Shown: in pieces, positions 39,453 through 47,528 of the stretch
Layout: every line of letters starts with the position of its first letter
Position numbering within the stretch: the first letter of the stretch is position 1
Source of the DNA: Fimbriimonadaceae bacterium
Lineage (GTDB): Bacteria > Armatimonadota > Fimbriimonadia > Fimbriimonadales > Fimbriimonadaceae
Length of the DNA: 64,000 nucleotides
Assembly (NCBI GenBank): GCA_026129685.1
Contig: JAHCHO010000012.1
Coordinates: 47,329 to 111,328, forward strand
Direction of reading: 5' to 3'
Position numbers and translations under genes: made by a program
The notes under the pieces: model-generated
Told to the model about the DNA's origin: nothing
What the model saw: only the letters and a program-made list of their open reading frames with translations
Databases searched by the model: none

Positions 39453-41660
39453 GTGATCGGAACCTTCGTCGCCTTCCTGTTGCTTCTTCAGCCCGACCCG
39501 GTAACCGTCTTCGACGGCTTGGCCAAGCGTCGGGCGGTCGCCGAGCTCGAGGCGACCTGCACCTCGGAACTGGCGAAGACTCACCCCTTCTGGTTCTTGG
39601 CCCGCAACGGCGCTTACGACACCGGACGATTCGGCTGGAGCGCGGAAAAGCTCGATCATCCGTCGGGGCGGACGTACGTGGTCTTCACCACCAAAATCAC
39701 CTCGGAGGATATCGGGGACCAAGTGTTCGAGCTTCGGGACGGGAAGTTGTCCGCCTACGTGGACGAGGCCGATCCTCGTGGCTACCGCGTCGCTCGGCAC
39801 AACCTGGAGGTTCGCTTCGAGCCCGCGCTAAAGCGAGCGGTGATCCGAGACGTCGCCGCGTTCGCCAAGCGTGGGGAAGGCGACGGAGCGATCTGGTTCC
39901 GGATGGGTTCTCAGTATCGGGTCGCCAAGATCGCCGACTCCCAGGGCACGGCCGTTCCCTTCCGTCAGGCGGGCGGCGTCGTGGTGGCGACTCCCCCGGA
40001 GGGAGAGCCCATGCTCACCATCGACTACTCGGCGACGGTCGACTTACCCGGATACGCCGCCTCGATATCCGATAGGGAGGCGACGCTCACGAACGACTAC
40101 TGGTACCCCATGACGGGTCGTCTCCCTGCTCCCTACGACTTAACGGTGATCGCGCCAAAGGGCTGGGTCACCGTCGGGCAGGGCGAACCTCTCGAAACGA
40201 GGGAGGAGAACGGGCGCTCGGTATCCCGGTTCAAAATGGATCTCCCCGTCACGTTTTACAGCCTTTCGTCCGCCCCCTATCGTACGTCCGAGCGGATCGT
40301 GAACGGGCGAAAGTACACGGTCTGGAGCCTCGACATGACCGACGAGCAGATGGCGATTCAGACCGCGATCATGCCGGACGTGGTCGAGTTCTACGAGAAG
40401 ACCTTCGCGAGCTACCCGTTTTCCCGGTGGGGGGCGCTGGTGAGTCCGTCCTACGGCGGCGGCGCCCTCGAGGCCTACTCTTACGCCACCTACGGATCGG
40501 GCTGGTTGCCCGCTATCGACGCTCACGAGCCCGCCCACACCTGGTGGGGAGGCCTGATCAGCAACGGCTATCTCGGGTCGCTCTGGAACGAGAGTTTTGC
40601 CGTGTTCTCCGACGGCCTCTATTGGCGAGAGGGACCGATCGGCAACCGTGAGGAGAAGCGTCAGGCCTTCGTCTCGGAATCCAGTCCCGACGACGGCTAT
40701 GCCCGGGTTCCGGTGCGAGTCGGTGGCGCGTCGGTCGGCGGCGTCGCCACTGCCCTCGGGTACGGCAAGGGGGGCAAGGTTCTCCAGATGCTGGAACTCG
40801 AGATTGGGACCGAGGCGACCGTGAGGGCCATGCGTCGCTGGATCGAGACGCATCCCAAGGGCGAACTCGGGGAGTGGCGGGATTTTCAGAAGGTCGCCAG
40901 CGAGACGGCGGGCCGACCGCTCGACCGCTTCTTCGAACAGTGGCTCGATCGGCCCGGCTGGATCGAGATCGTCCGAACCGACTTCAAGGCCGAGGGGGAT
41001 CGGGTGGGCGTTCAACTTCGCCAGAAACTGCCCGCCTATGCGTTCACGCTAGAAGTGCTGGTCGAGGATCAAGCCGGAGCGCGCAAGACGACCCGCGTCT
41101 CCGTAGAACCCGATGCGAAGGGGCTGTTCGCGTTCTCGGTCCCGACCCCGCCGGGAACCCGCCTCGTGTCGCTCGACCCCTGGCGCAAACTCCTGATGGC
41201 GCGGCCCGGCGAAAAGCCGCCGCTTTCGCTCGCCGCCTTCGTGGAGCGCGCGCCGGTGTACGTGGACCCGACCCAATCGGCTGTTCCGCGCCCCGGCCAG
41301 GGACCGGCGCTGACGAAGCTGCCCGAGAACCTGGATGGCATCGTGCTCGTGGGCGATCCGGTGGCCAACGCGCGATTCAAGATTCTGTGCGAACGCGCGG
41401 GCTTTCGGGTGACCGGCACGACCCTTCGCTACGGAGAAGGGACGGACGTAACGACGATCGACCTGCGCCAAGGAGGAGCGGCGGCGATCGTGGAACTCGC
41501 GGGTGGTGGCCGATGCGCCGTATGGCTGGGGAAGACGCGCCTCCCCTTCCGCACGGGCAACGCTCGCACGGCGGTCGTGGACGAGTTCGGCCGGTTCCTC
41601 CGAGGGCGCACCGACCCAGTCACCGACGGCCCCCTCGCCTACCGCTTGACCGCCCGCTGA
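39453..41660 (+). CDS. Diverged M1-family (gluzincin) metallopeptidase, exported
   Basis: A 735-residue protein from GTG 39453 with a short hydrophobic N-terminus (GTFVAFLLLL). The M1 zinc site is recognisable: HEPAH with H358, E359 and H362, then a glutamate in WNESFA (E380). Two departures stand out. The gap from the second histidine to the glutamate is one residue shorter than the usual 18-residue spacing. The GAMEN exopeptidase motif reads GGGALEA. The C-terminal part (about 500-735) has PDZ-like and beta-rich stretches. Activity is plausible but unproven. A very long open frame upstream is an artefact of base composition. Confidence 0.8.
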   Translation: MIGTFVAFLLLLQPDPVTVFDGLAKRRAVAELEATCTSELAKTHPFWFLARNGAYDTGRFGWSAEKLDHPSGRTYVVFTTKITSEDIGDQVFELRDGKLSAYVDEADPRGYRVARHNLEVRFEPALKRAVIRDVAAFAKRGEGDGAIWFRMGSQYRVAKIADSQGTAVPFRQAGGVVVATPPEGEPMLTIDYSATVDLPGYAASISDREATLTNDYWYPMTGRLPAPYDLTVIAPKGWVTVGQGEPLETREENGRSVSRFKMDLPVTFYSLSSAPYRTSERIVNGRKYTVWSLDMTDEQMAIQTAIMPDVVEFYEKTFASYPFSRWGALVSPSYGGGALEAYSYATYGSGWLPAIDAHEPAHTWWGGLISNGYLGSLWNESFAVFSDGLYWREGPIGNREEKRQAFVSESSPDDGYARVPVRVGGASVGGVATALGYGKGGKVLQMLELEIGTEATVRAMRRWIETHPKGELGEWRDFQKVASETAGRPLDRFFEQWLDRPGWIEIVRTDFKAEGDRVGVQLRQKLPAYAFTLEVLVEDQAGARKTTRVSVEPDAKGLFAFSVPTPPGTRLVSLDPWRKLLMARPGEKPPLSLAAFVERAPVYVDPTQSAVPRPGQGPALTKLPENLDGIVLVGDPVANARFKILCERAGFRVTGTTLRYGEGTDVTTIDLRQGGAAAIVELAGGGRCAVWLGKTRLPFRTGNARTAVVDEFGRFLRGRTDPVTDGPLAYRLTAR

Positions 41661-41812
41661 GCCTTGCTCGCCGCCTCGTTGGGCTGCGCGCTTTGACTTG
41701 GTCGCCAGTTTGCCCTATCCGTTCGTCGCGGAACGCAGGCCGAGCCGGGACGTGATTAGATGGACCCGACTGGACCATAATCCACCGTCGCGACCCTCAT
41801 TCGCGGCGTCCG

Positions 41813-41887
41813 GCCGACGTAGCTCAGTGGCAGAGCGGCTGTTTTGTAAACAGCGGGTCGCAGGTTCGAATCCTGTCGTCGGCTCCA
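41813..41887 (+). tRNA. tRNA-Thr (anticodon TGT)
   Basis: Acceptor GCCGACG pairs with CGTCGGC, the D-arm is GCTCAGTGGCAGAGC, and the anticodon loop TTTGTAA gives TGT. T-arm GGTTCGAATCC follows, with encoded CCA at 41885-41887. It lies 54 bases before a tyrosine recombinase gene, so its 3' part is the likely attachment site of the integrated element. Confidence 0.97.
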
Positions 41888-41894
41888 GATTCGA

Positions 41895-41916
41895 AGGCAT
41901 TTTGCAGGCATTCTGT
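41895..41916 (+). repeat. Tandem 11-bp direct repeats between tRNA and integrase
   Basis: AGGCATTTTGC (41895-41905) and AGGCATTCTGT (41906-41916) match at nine of eleven positions. They lie just beyond the tRNA and are candidates for integrase arm-type binding sites. Confidence 0.4.
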
Positions 41917-41941
41917 GGTAAAGTCCCGGTGGTGACGCGAC

Positions 41942-43180
41942 GTGCCGACAAGTGTTTTCAAACCTCTTCGCCCCAAGACCAACGACACCGGGATCTACGC
42001 CAAGGACGGTGACTACATGGTCGACGTCCGCCTGATACGGGCGTCCGGGAAACGGTTCCGAGGGCAAGCCCGGTGCCGCACCAAGGCCGAAGCTCGGAAG
42101 AGACGCGACGAGTTCTACGAGGAGTTCAACATCCTGGAGGGCGGGCCCGCCCATCGGCAGACCCTCACCGTTCGACACGAGGGACCGAGCCTGTCGGACT
42201 GGATCCGCGAGTGCGTCGAGGTGCACTGGCCCCGCACCGTGCCGGCGACGGTCCGCGACTACGCCGCTTCGATGCGGGACCACGTCCTGCCCGTGCTCGG
42301 CGATCTGCCCCTCGATCAGATCGAGCCGAACGCGATCCGGTCCTTCCTGCACGGACTCGCCGACAAGGAGGTCCCGCGCCTGGGCAAGGGAGGCAAGGAG
42401 ATTGCGCGGGCGAAGCTCTCGGTGTCGAGCCTCAAGGCGGCCCGAACCGCGCTGAGCTCGGCCCTCAACCTGGCGGTCGAACAGGGCCTGATCCAGAAGA
42501 ACCCCGCGCTTGGCCTGCGGATAAGGTGGGACGCCATCGTCAAGGGTCGTCGTCGGTCCGAGGCGACGCTCGACAGCGACGACCGGCCCGAAAAGCGACT
42601 CCTGACGCCCAAGGAGGTCGAGGCGGCGCTTGCGGCGGCGGAAGGGACGCCCGCCCACGGCCTGATCCTGTTGCAGTCGAGACTGGGGCTCCGAATCTCC
42701 GAGGCGCTGGGGCTCCACACCCGCGACTTCGACCTCGATTCCGGCACGGTCCTGGTCCAGAGGCAGCTGCAGCGCGTCGAGGCCGACGGCAAGGCCTCGA
42801 AGCTGGCGCTCGTCGAGCTCAAGACCAAGCGTTCGAGGCGAACGATCCCGGTGCCGGGTTCGGTCCTGAGGCTCGTGGCCTCGCTCGACGTTGGCCCCGT
42901 CGTCCGCAACGGACTGGGCGGTTGGCTCGAGCCGAGGACGGCACAGACGGTGCTCGCGAGGGCGTTTCGGAAGGCGGGGCTCTGCGGGGTGCCGGGCCAA
43001 CCCGACCCGACGAGCCACAGTCTTCGGTTCTTCTTCATCTCGTACCTGCTCAACGACCGGGGAGTACCCGTGACGGTGGTGAGCCGACTTGCCGGTCACG
43101 CCGACGTTTCGACGACTCTGCGCTTCTACTCCGAGGCGACCGAGGAGAACATGCGCGACGCCATGGCCGCCTTCGACTAA
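41942..43180 (+). CDS. int: Tyrosine recombinase (phage-type integrase)
   Basis: A 412-residue site-specific recombinase from GTG 41942. An arm-binding N-terminal domain (about 15-65) and a SAM-like core-binding domain (about 80-190) come first. The catalytic domain carries R251 (RLGLR), a lysine-bearing strand region near 294-300, H359-R362 (HSLR), H386 (AGHADVSTTL) and nucleophile Y396. All catalytic residues look intact. It would insert or excise the element at tRNA-Thr. A hairpin terminator follows. Confidence 0.93.
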   Translation: MPTSVFKPLRPKTNDTGIYAKDGDYMVDVRLIRASGKRFRGQARCRTKAEARKRRDEFYEEFNILEGGPAHRQTLTVRHEGPSLSDWIRECVEVHWPRTVPATVRDYAASMRDHVLPVLGDLPLDQIEPNAIRSFLHGLADKEVPRLGKGGKEIARAKLSVSSLKAARTALSSALNLAVEQGLIQKNPALGLRIRWDAIVKGRRRSEATLDSDDRPEKRLLTPKEVEAALAAAEGTPAHGLILLQSRLGLRISEALGLHTRDFDLDSGTVLVQRQLQRVEADGKASKLALVELKTKRSRRTIPVPGSVLRLVASLDVGPVVRNGLGGWLEPRTAQTVLARAFRKAGLCGVPGQPDPTSHSLRFFFISYLLNDRGVPVTVVSRLAGHADVSTTLRFYSEATEENMRDAMAAFD

Positions 43181-43189
43181 AGGAAGAAA

Positions 43190-43217
43190 GGGGGCGAGCC
43201 CTTGCGGACTCGCCCCC
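43190..43217. terminator. Bidirectional terminator between integrase and defence operon
   Basis: A perfect nine-base-pair stem (43190-43198 with 43209-43217) with a ten-base loop. On the minus strand it is followed by TTTCTTCCTTT, a good intrinsic-terminator tail for the long leftward operon. On the plus strand a weaker TCGTCGTTCT follows. Confidence 0.8.
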
Positions 43218-43239
43218 TCGTCGTTCTGACGGCGACTCG

Positions 43240-43434
43240 CTACTGTGTCTCGAGGTACTTGTCGAGATCGGATCGCAGTATCCGATAGGACTTTCCGATG
43301 CGCTTGCTGCGGATCGCCTTGGAGCCGAGCAGCTCATAGATCTTGGTACGGCCGATGCGGAGGTGGTCAGCCGCTTCGGAGGGAGTCAGAATCTCGCGAT
43401 CGCGAGTGTCTTGTCGTTCGAAGGTGTCGTTCAT
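43240..43434 (-). CDS. Small excisionase-type helix-turn-helix protein
   Basis: A 64-residue protein of the MerR-like HTH_17/excisionase family. ILTPSEAADHLRIGRTKIYELL forms the helix-turn-helix and IRSKRIGKSYRILRSDLDKYL the wing. It is the last gene of the leftward operon, and its ATG overlaps the DUF5131 stop by four bases. It may be the excision factor for the integrase or a regulator of the operon. Confidence 0.8.
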   Translation of the reverse strand: MNDTFERQDTRDREILTPSEAADHLRIGRTKIYELLGSKAIRSKRIGKSYRILRSDLDKYLETQ

Positions 43435-44312
43435 TGGTTCTGTGCCTGGCCGTTCTCCTTCAGCTGAAGGACCGGGGGCCAGTTCCGGATTCGGATGTCG
43501 TGAAGATAAGGGGGCCATTCGGCGAAGGACTTGGAGCCCTTGTCGTCTCGGCCCAAAAGGACTTTGCTCTGGACCGAGCCGAGCTGTTTCGCGAAGAAGG
43601 CGACCTTCTGCTCTTCGCACTGCCGGAGAACGTCCCGCATCCACGCGATCTTCATCTCACGCGCGTGGGTACCGGACTCGCCCCCGCACACGACCCATTC
43701 GATCCCGCTCAGGTCCACGTCTCCCAACGGACCGATGAGCGGCTCGACGGAGAGCCAACGATGCTTGGCGGCGGTCACGGCTCGGATCGTGTCGATCCGG
43801 TGGATCACCTTGTGGTCCTCGACCGACGTGCCGAGAAGCACGTGGCCCGGCCACGGGAGGCGCTCGTAGAGCTTCCCGGGTCCGAGATTCGTCGGCTGCA
43901 AGAGCCGCTCGGGGCGCTTGGTAAGCACCTGGAAGCGGTGGCGGTCGCAGGCGTCCATCGTTTCGAAGAGGCGCAGGATGAACTCGTCGGGGACGTCCGG
44001 GTGGAAGACGTCGGTCATCGAGGCGAGGAACACCAAGGCGGGCTTTCGCCAGCGTTTCGGTTTGTCGACCTCGTCTTCCAGGAGCTTGATCTTGCCGGTC
44101 CACGTCGCGACTTTGAGGAGGCGCAACGCGCCGTCCGGCCCGGGCAGTTCTCGGAGCTTGAACTCGGCGAGACCGGAGAAGGACTTCCCTTCGCCGCTGA
44201 ACCGAGCGGCGGTGCACTCGGCGTAGCAGAACCGGCACCCTTCCGACACGTGCTCGCAGCCGCGAAGGGGGTTCCAACTCCTGTTGGTCCATTCGATCGT
44301 CGTCGTGGCCAT
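43431..44312 (-). CDS. DUF5131 (phage Gp37/Gp68) family protein
   Basis: A 293-residue protein of the Gp37/Gp68 family known from mycobacteriophages and islands. IEWTNRSWNPLRGC opens the protein. The three cysteines C19, C26 and C29 (C-x6-C-x2-C) suggest an iron-sulfur site similar to, but spaced unlike, standard radical SAM enzymes. FLASMTDVFHPDVP, VLTKRPERL, GTSVEDHKVIHRID and WVVCGGESG are the other family motifs. Its substrate is unknown. It overlaps its DGQHR partner by one base (TAATG) and the HTH gene by four. Confidence 0.82.
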   Translation of the reverse strand: MATTTIEWTNRSWNPLRGCEHVSEGCRFCYAECTAARFSGEGKSFSGLAEFKLRELPGPDGALRLLKVATWTGKIKLLEDEVDKPKRWRKPALVFLASMTDVFHPDVPDEFILRLFETMDACDRHRFQVLTKRPERLLQPTNLGPGKLYERLPWPGHVLLGTSVEDHKVIHRIDTIRAVTAAKHRWLSVEPLIGPLGDVDLSGIEWVVCGGESGTHAREMKIAWMRDVLRQCEEQKVAFFAKQLGSVQSKVLLGRDDKGSKSFAEWPPYLHDIRIRNWPPVLQLKENGQAQNQ

Positions 44313-45475
44313 TACGCGGCCTCCTTCTCGGTCTGGGCCGATGCGTCGGACTCCTTCGCGATCGCGAGTTTCGCCTCCGCCGATTGGGCCGCGCTCCGAA
44401 GCGCCGCCGCACCGGTGATGGTCCGCTCCTTCTCGCCGTCGACGACGAAGAGCGCCGGCCAGGCTTTCGACGTCGCCGACCAGTCCAGACCGCCGAGCGC
44501 GGCGATCCGTTCGGCGTCCGCGACCGCTCCGTCCGTGCCCCGAAGCAGGACTCCGAGCAGTCGAAGACCGCTCGGGGTCCGAAGGAGCTCGGTGGCGGGA
44601 TCCTTCCAGACGCCCACCTGCGAGTAGCCGACCTCGGCGAAGAACTGGTCGAGCGCCCCGACCAATTCGGCGGAGTTGAGGTGTTGGAGGATCTTCATCG
44701 CCTCAGCGTCCCTGGCTCCCGGTTCGCCCGTCAAGAACGACTTGAGAAAGCCGGCGACGCCGTTGACGGTCCAGATCGGCACCGCGTCACCGGTCTTCTT
44801 GGCGTTCGCCGCGACGAACTCGACGCGACCCTTGAACGTCCCGGACTCCTGAACGAGGTTCGTCGTCGCGAGCGACAGAGGATCGTTCCCGAGCGCGACC
44901 CGGATGCTCGGGGTCAGTCTGAGCGTTTTGGACAGGTCGATGAAGTCCGCGCGAATCTCGACGGTCGAGGCCTCCTCGATCAAGAGGACCGGGAGCGAGT
45001 ACTCGGCATCGAGGTTTTGGTTGGCGCCGTACGCCTCCGCGAAGGCGCGGACTCGGTGCTGGCCGTCCACGACGTAGAAGCGGGCGTCCGCGTCGAGCGC
45101 GACGAAACCCGCTCCGTCGTGACCGATGCCGACGAAGACCGACCGCTTCGGCGCCAGCACGATCGGAGCGAAGACCGGAGTCGGGTCGTTCAGCGCGTAC
45201 GTCTGGATCGCTCGAAAGTGCCTTTCCAAGAGGGGGCGGTTGATGCCCTTCGGGATCTCGCTGGATCGCTCCGGGAGGCTGTCGAGCTCGGCGATCTCCT
45301 TGAGAACCGAAGGCGGCAGGGAGAAGGAGAACGCTCTCCGACTCTTGAAACGGGAGACGACGACCGGGAGCACGATCGCCCCTTCGTCCTGGTGGGCACT
45401 GAGCTTTTGCTCGAACTCGTCGGGGGGCAGGTTGTCCGCCACGTGGATGGGATTGGTTTGTGCGATGGGTTCCAT
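44312..45475 (-). CDS. DGQHR-domain (DndB-like) protein
   Basis: A 387-residue protein. The hallmark FYVVDGQHRVRAFAEA places the DGQHR motif at residues 137-141. The family includes DndB, the regulator of DNA phosphorothioation, and DpdB of the deazaguanine DNA system. No dndA, C, D, E or tRNA-guanine-transglycosylase-like genes are nearby, so neither known pathway can be claimed. ATG 45475 is chosen because the upstream ATG adds seven unlikely residues. The gene is coupled to DUF5131 downstream and preceded by a small palindrome. Confidence 0.78.
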   Translation of the reverse strand: MEPIAQTNPIHVADNLPPDEFEQKLSAHQDEGAIVLPVVVSRFKSRRAFSFSLPPSVLKEIAELDSLPERSSEIPKGINRPLLERHFRAIQTYALNDPTPVFAPIVLAPKRSVFVGIGHDGAGFVALDADARFYVVDGQHRVRAFAEAYGANQNLDAEYSLPVLLIEEASTVEIRADFIDLSKTLRLTPSIRVALGNDPLSLATTNLVQESGTFKGRVEFVAANAKKTGDAVPIWTVNGVAGFLKSFLTGEPGARDAEAMKILQHLNSAELVGALDQFFAEVGYSQVGVWKDPATELLRTPSGLRLLGVLLRGTDGAVADAERIAALGGLDWSATSKAWPALFVVDGEKERTITGAAALRSAAQSAEAKLAIAKESDASAQTEKEAA

Positions 45476-45496
45476 TGCGCTCGGAGTGTCGCGCAA

Positions 45497-45518
45497 GGGG
45501 GGGGTGCGATTAAATCGC
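45497..45518 (-). promoter_or_regulatory. Palindrome and G8 tract upstream of the DGQHR gene
   Basis: GCGATT-A-AATCGC (45506-45518) is a perfect palindrome with a single central base. It is next to a run of eight G (45497-45504). Both lie in the 67-base gap before the DGQHR start. The palindrome could bind a dimeric regulator. The homopolymer could vary in length and alter expression. Confidence 0.4.
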
Positions 45519-45542
45519 GGACGGAAAATCGTTCCGGCTGCG

Positions 45543-47513
45543 CTAGATGCGGCGGCCCGGCTGCGCTTCGAGTCGCTCGAGGACGCATCGCCACGGAGGT
45601 CCGAACCCGGGATCTTCCAGGAAGTGGGGCAGGAAGGAGAAGATCTCGGGATGCGGCTCGCCCAAGGTGGCTAACGCGCGGCGAAAGACCGTCGCGGGGT
45701 GCTTCGGGCTCGGTGCGAACTCCCGAGGCGGTTTCCCGAGGACGGCCTTGCGGTAGCACTCGTCCGCATAGTCGCCGACCACGCGAAGGGGAGGGCGTCG
45801 AACCGGCGGTCGGAGGGCGATCTCGCGCTCGACGGCGTCGGACAGGCAGAGCCACAAGAGCAGCCGTTTCGCCGGGTGCGGTTCGGCGTTGACCGCCGTT
45901 GGGATGAGTTCCAACAGACGCACGACCGACGCGTCGACGGGGAGCGATTCGCCGCAGGCTTGCTCGTAAGGGCCGAGCCGGATCGGTCCGAAGGGGTCCG
46001 GCGTTCGGCTCGGCGCCGCCCAAAGGACCCTCTCCACGAGAATCATCGACAGGGCGGTCAGGCAAACGGCCAGGTTCTGCGCCGTCAGCGGCGCGAATTC
46101 TTCGGGGACTTCCCGCGAATCGCTGCCGTACCGCTCGCCCACGGAGCGAAGCGCGGCGATCCGGTGGGGCACGGGACTCTCCCGGTACCGGTCGCGGTCC
46201 ACGAACAGGTAGGGCAGAACGAACCGCGCGACGATGAAACAGGGAGTCCCGAACGGATCGCCGTTCGGAGTGAACCGCCGCATGAAGGACGCGACCTCCT
46301 CTCGGGTGAGCGGGCCGGTCGTCGGAATCGGGACTCCGGCGCGCTGTTTTCGGCGACGAGGAAGGGCGTGAGCGGCGCGTGGCTCGCGATACGTAGGGTG
46401 CCCCAGGCGGATGTCCTCCATGGCCGCGACCCATGAGGCTTGGCGCAGCGACAGGAGCGAGGATTCGAATCGGTTCGTCGTGACGGGGCGCAGCTTGGAG
46501 AGCGCCTCTCGCCTTCGGAACGCGGCCTGCCTCCTGTCCGGAGCCTTCGCGCCGGGCGACGAGGTCGGCCACGGGACGCCCAGGACCCGCTCGCGAAACG
46601 TCAAGGTGGCGACCTCCCAAGCTCGGCCGATTCCCGGATTGCCCCTCAAAGTGCCGCCCAGGGCGGTCGTCTCGGGACCGTTGATCGTGGCGTGGACGGA
46701 CGCTTCGACGCGTCGGGAGAGGCAACCCCACAGCAAGAGCTCCTGGCGCGGCGATTCGGCTCGCTCGATCGCCTCGACGGCCGAGGCCACCAGGCGATCG
46801 AGCTCGTCCGGAACCTCGATAGACGCGACCCTCTGTGTGAGCGTTTCGAAACTCGCGACGTCCTTCTGCAGAACGACGGTGTCCCACTCTCCCGAACCGT
46901 CCAGCCGCTCGAACTCGCACTCGGAGGTAACCCGGTTGCGGAGGTACCACACGGCGGACAGCTGCTCGACGCAGGCCGCCAGCTCGCGAACGCTGAGCGG
47001 CGCGAACGCGGGGGGCACCTCGTCCGAGTGCTCCGGGTACCGCTCCGCGACCTCGGCCAACGCTCGGACTCGGTCGGGATCCGGCGAGTCGAGGACGTTG
47101 CCGTCGGAGTCGATGAACAGGTACGCGGCGCCGTAGCACGCGGCGAGCCAGGACTCGTTCGAGGCCCAGATCCGTGGCCCAAGGCGAGAGAGCCGTCCCT
47201 GAAGGTCGAACGCCGTCACCTCGGCCTCCATGAGCGGAGCGAACCACGCGGGCGCCGTCGGATCGCAGAAACGCGCCAACGTCCCGAAGTAGCCCTGCAA
47301 CAGGAGCTCCATCAGGCTCGATCCGGGGCGTTCGGAAAGAGAGCGGTAAGCGGAATCGATCCCTGCGACCGTTTGCGCGTCGGGTTCCGGCGCGGGAATC
47401 TCGGGGTCCTGATCGTCTCTTCTCTCTCTTGGCACGGAGCAGACTTCTGTCCCGGTCGCGCCGAGTCCTTTCGAAGAGACGGGGATCGCCGTTGGCCATC
47501 CCGCGTCGCGCAC
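45543..47513 (-). CDS. Unrecognised protein built from a tandem duplication
   Basis: A 656-residue protein that I do not recognise. Residues about 68-345 and 405-620 are repeats of one another. YLFIDSDG (131) matches YLFVDRDR (435). EVPPAFAPLSVRELAACVEQLSA matches EVPEEFAPLTAQNLAVCLTALSM. ELLLWGCLSRRVEASV (258) matches RLLLWLCLSDAVEREI (550). FRERVLGVPW matches YRKAVLGKPP. It looks helical and soluble with no signal or membrane segment. The N-terminal 50 residues are low-complexity, so the true start may be later. It lies 15 bases after hsdM in the defence operon. A defence role is inferred only from that. Confidence 0.75.
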   Translation of the reverse strand: MRDAGWPTAIPVSSKGLGATGTEVCSVPRERRDDQDPEIPAPEPDAQTVAGIDSAYRSLSERPGSSLMELLLQGYFGTLARFCDPTAPAWFAPLMEAEVTAFDLQGRLSRLGPRIWASNESWLAACYGAAYLFIDSDGNVLDSPDPDRVRALAEVAERYPEHSDEVPPAFAPLSVRELAACVEQLSAVWYLRNRVTSECEFERLDGSGEWDTVVLQKDVASFETLTQRVASIEVPDELDRLVASAVEAIERAESPRQELLLWGCLSRRVEASVHATINGPETTALGGTLRGNPGIGRAWEVATLTFRERVLGVPWPTSSPGAKAPDRRQAAFRRREALSKLRPVTTNRFESSLLSLRQASWVAAMEDIRLGHPTYREPRAAHALPRRRKQRAGVPIPTTGPLTREEVASFMRRFTPNGDPFGTPCFIVARFVLPYLFVDRDRYRESPVPHRIAALRSVGERYGSDSREVPEEFAPLTAQNLAVCLTALSMILVERVLWAAPSRTPDPFGPIRLGPYEQACGESLPVDASVVRLLELIPTAVNAEPHPAKRLLLWLCLSDAVEREIALRPPVRRPPLRVVGDYADECYRKAVLGKPPREFAPSPKHPATVFRRALATLGEPHPEIFSFLPHFLEDPGFGPPWRCVLERLEAQPGRRI

Positions 47514-47528
47514 GGGTCCGAAGGTGAC

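Noticed and set aside
45190..47499. A 769-residue minus-strand frame overlapping the duplicated protein and the DGQHR gene
   Set aside because: Low-complexity arginine/proline-rich composition; the other frame shows conserved internal repeats and DGQHR motifs.
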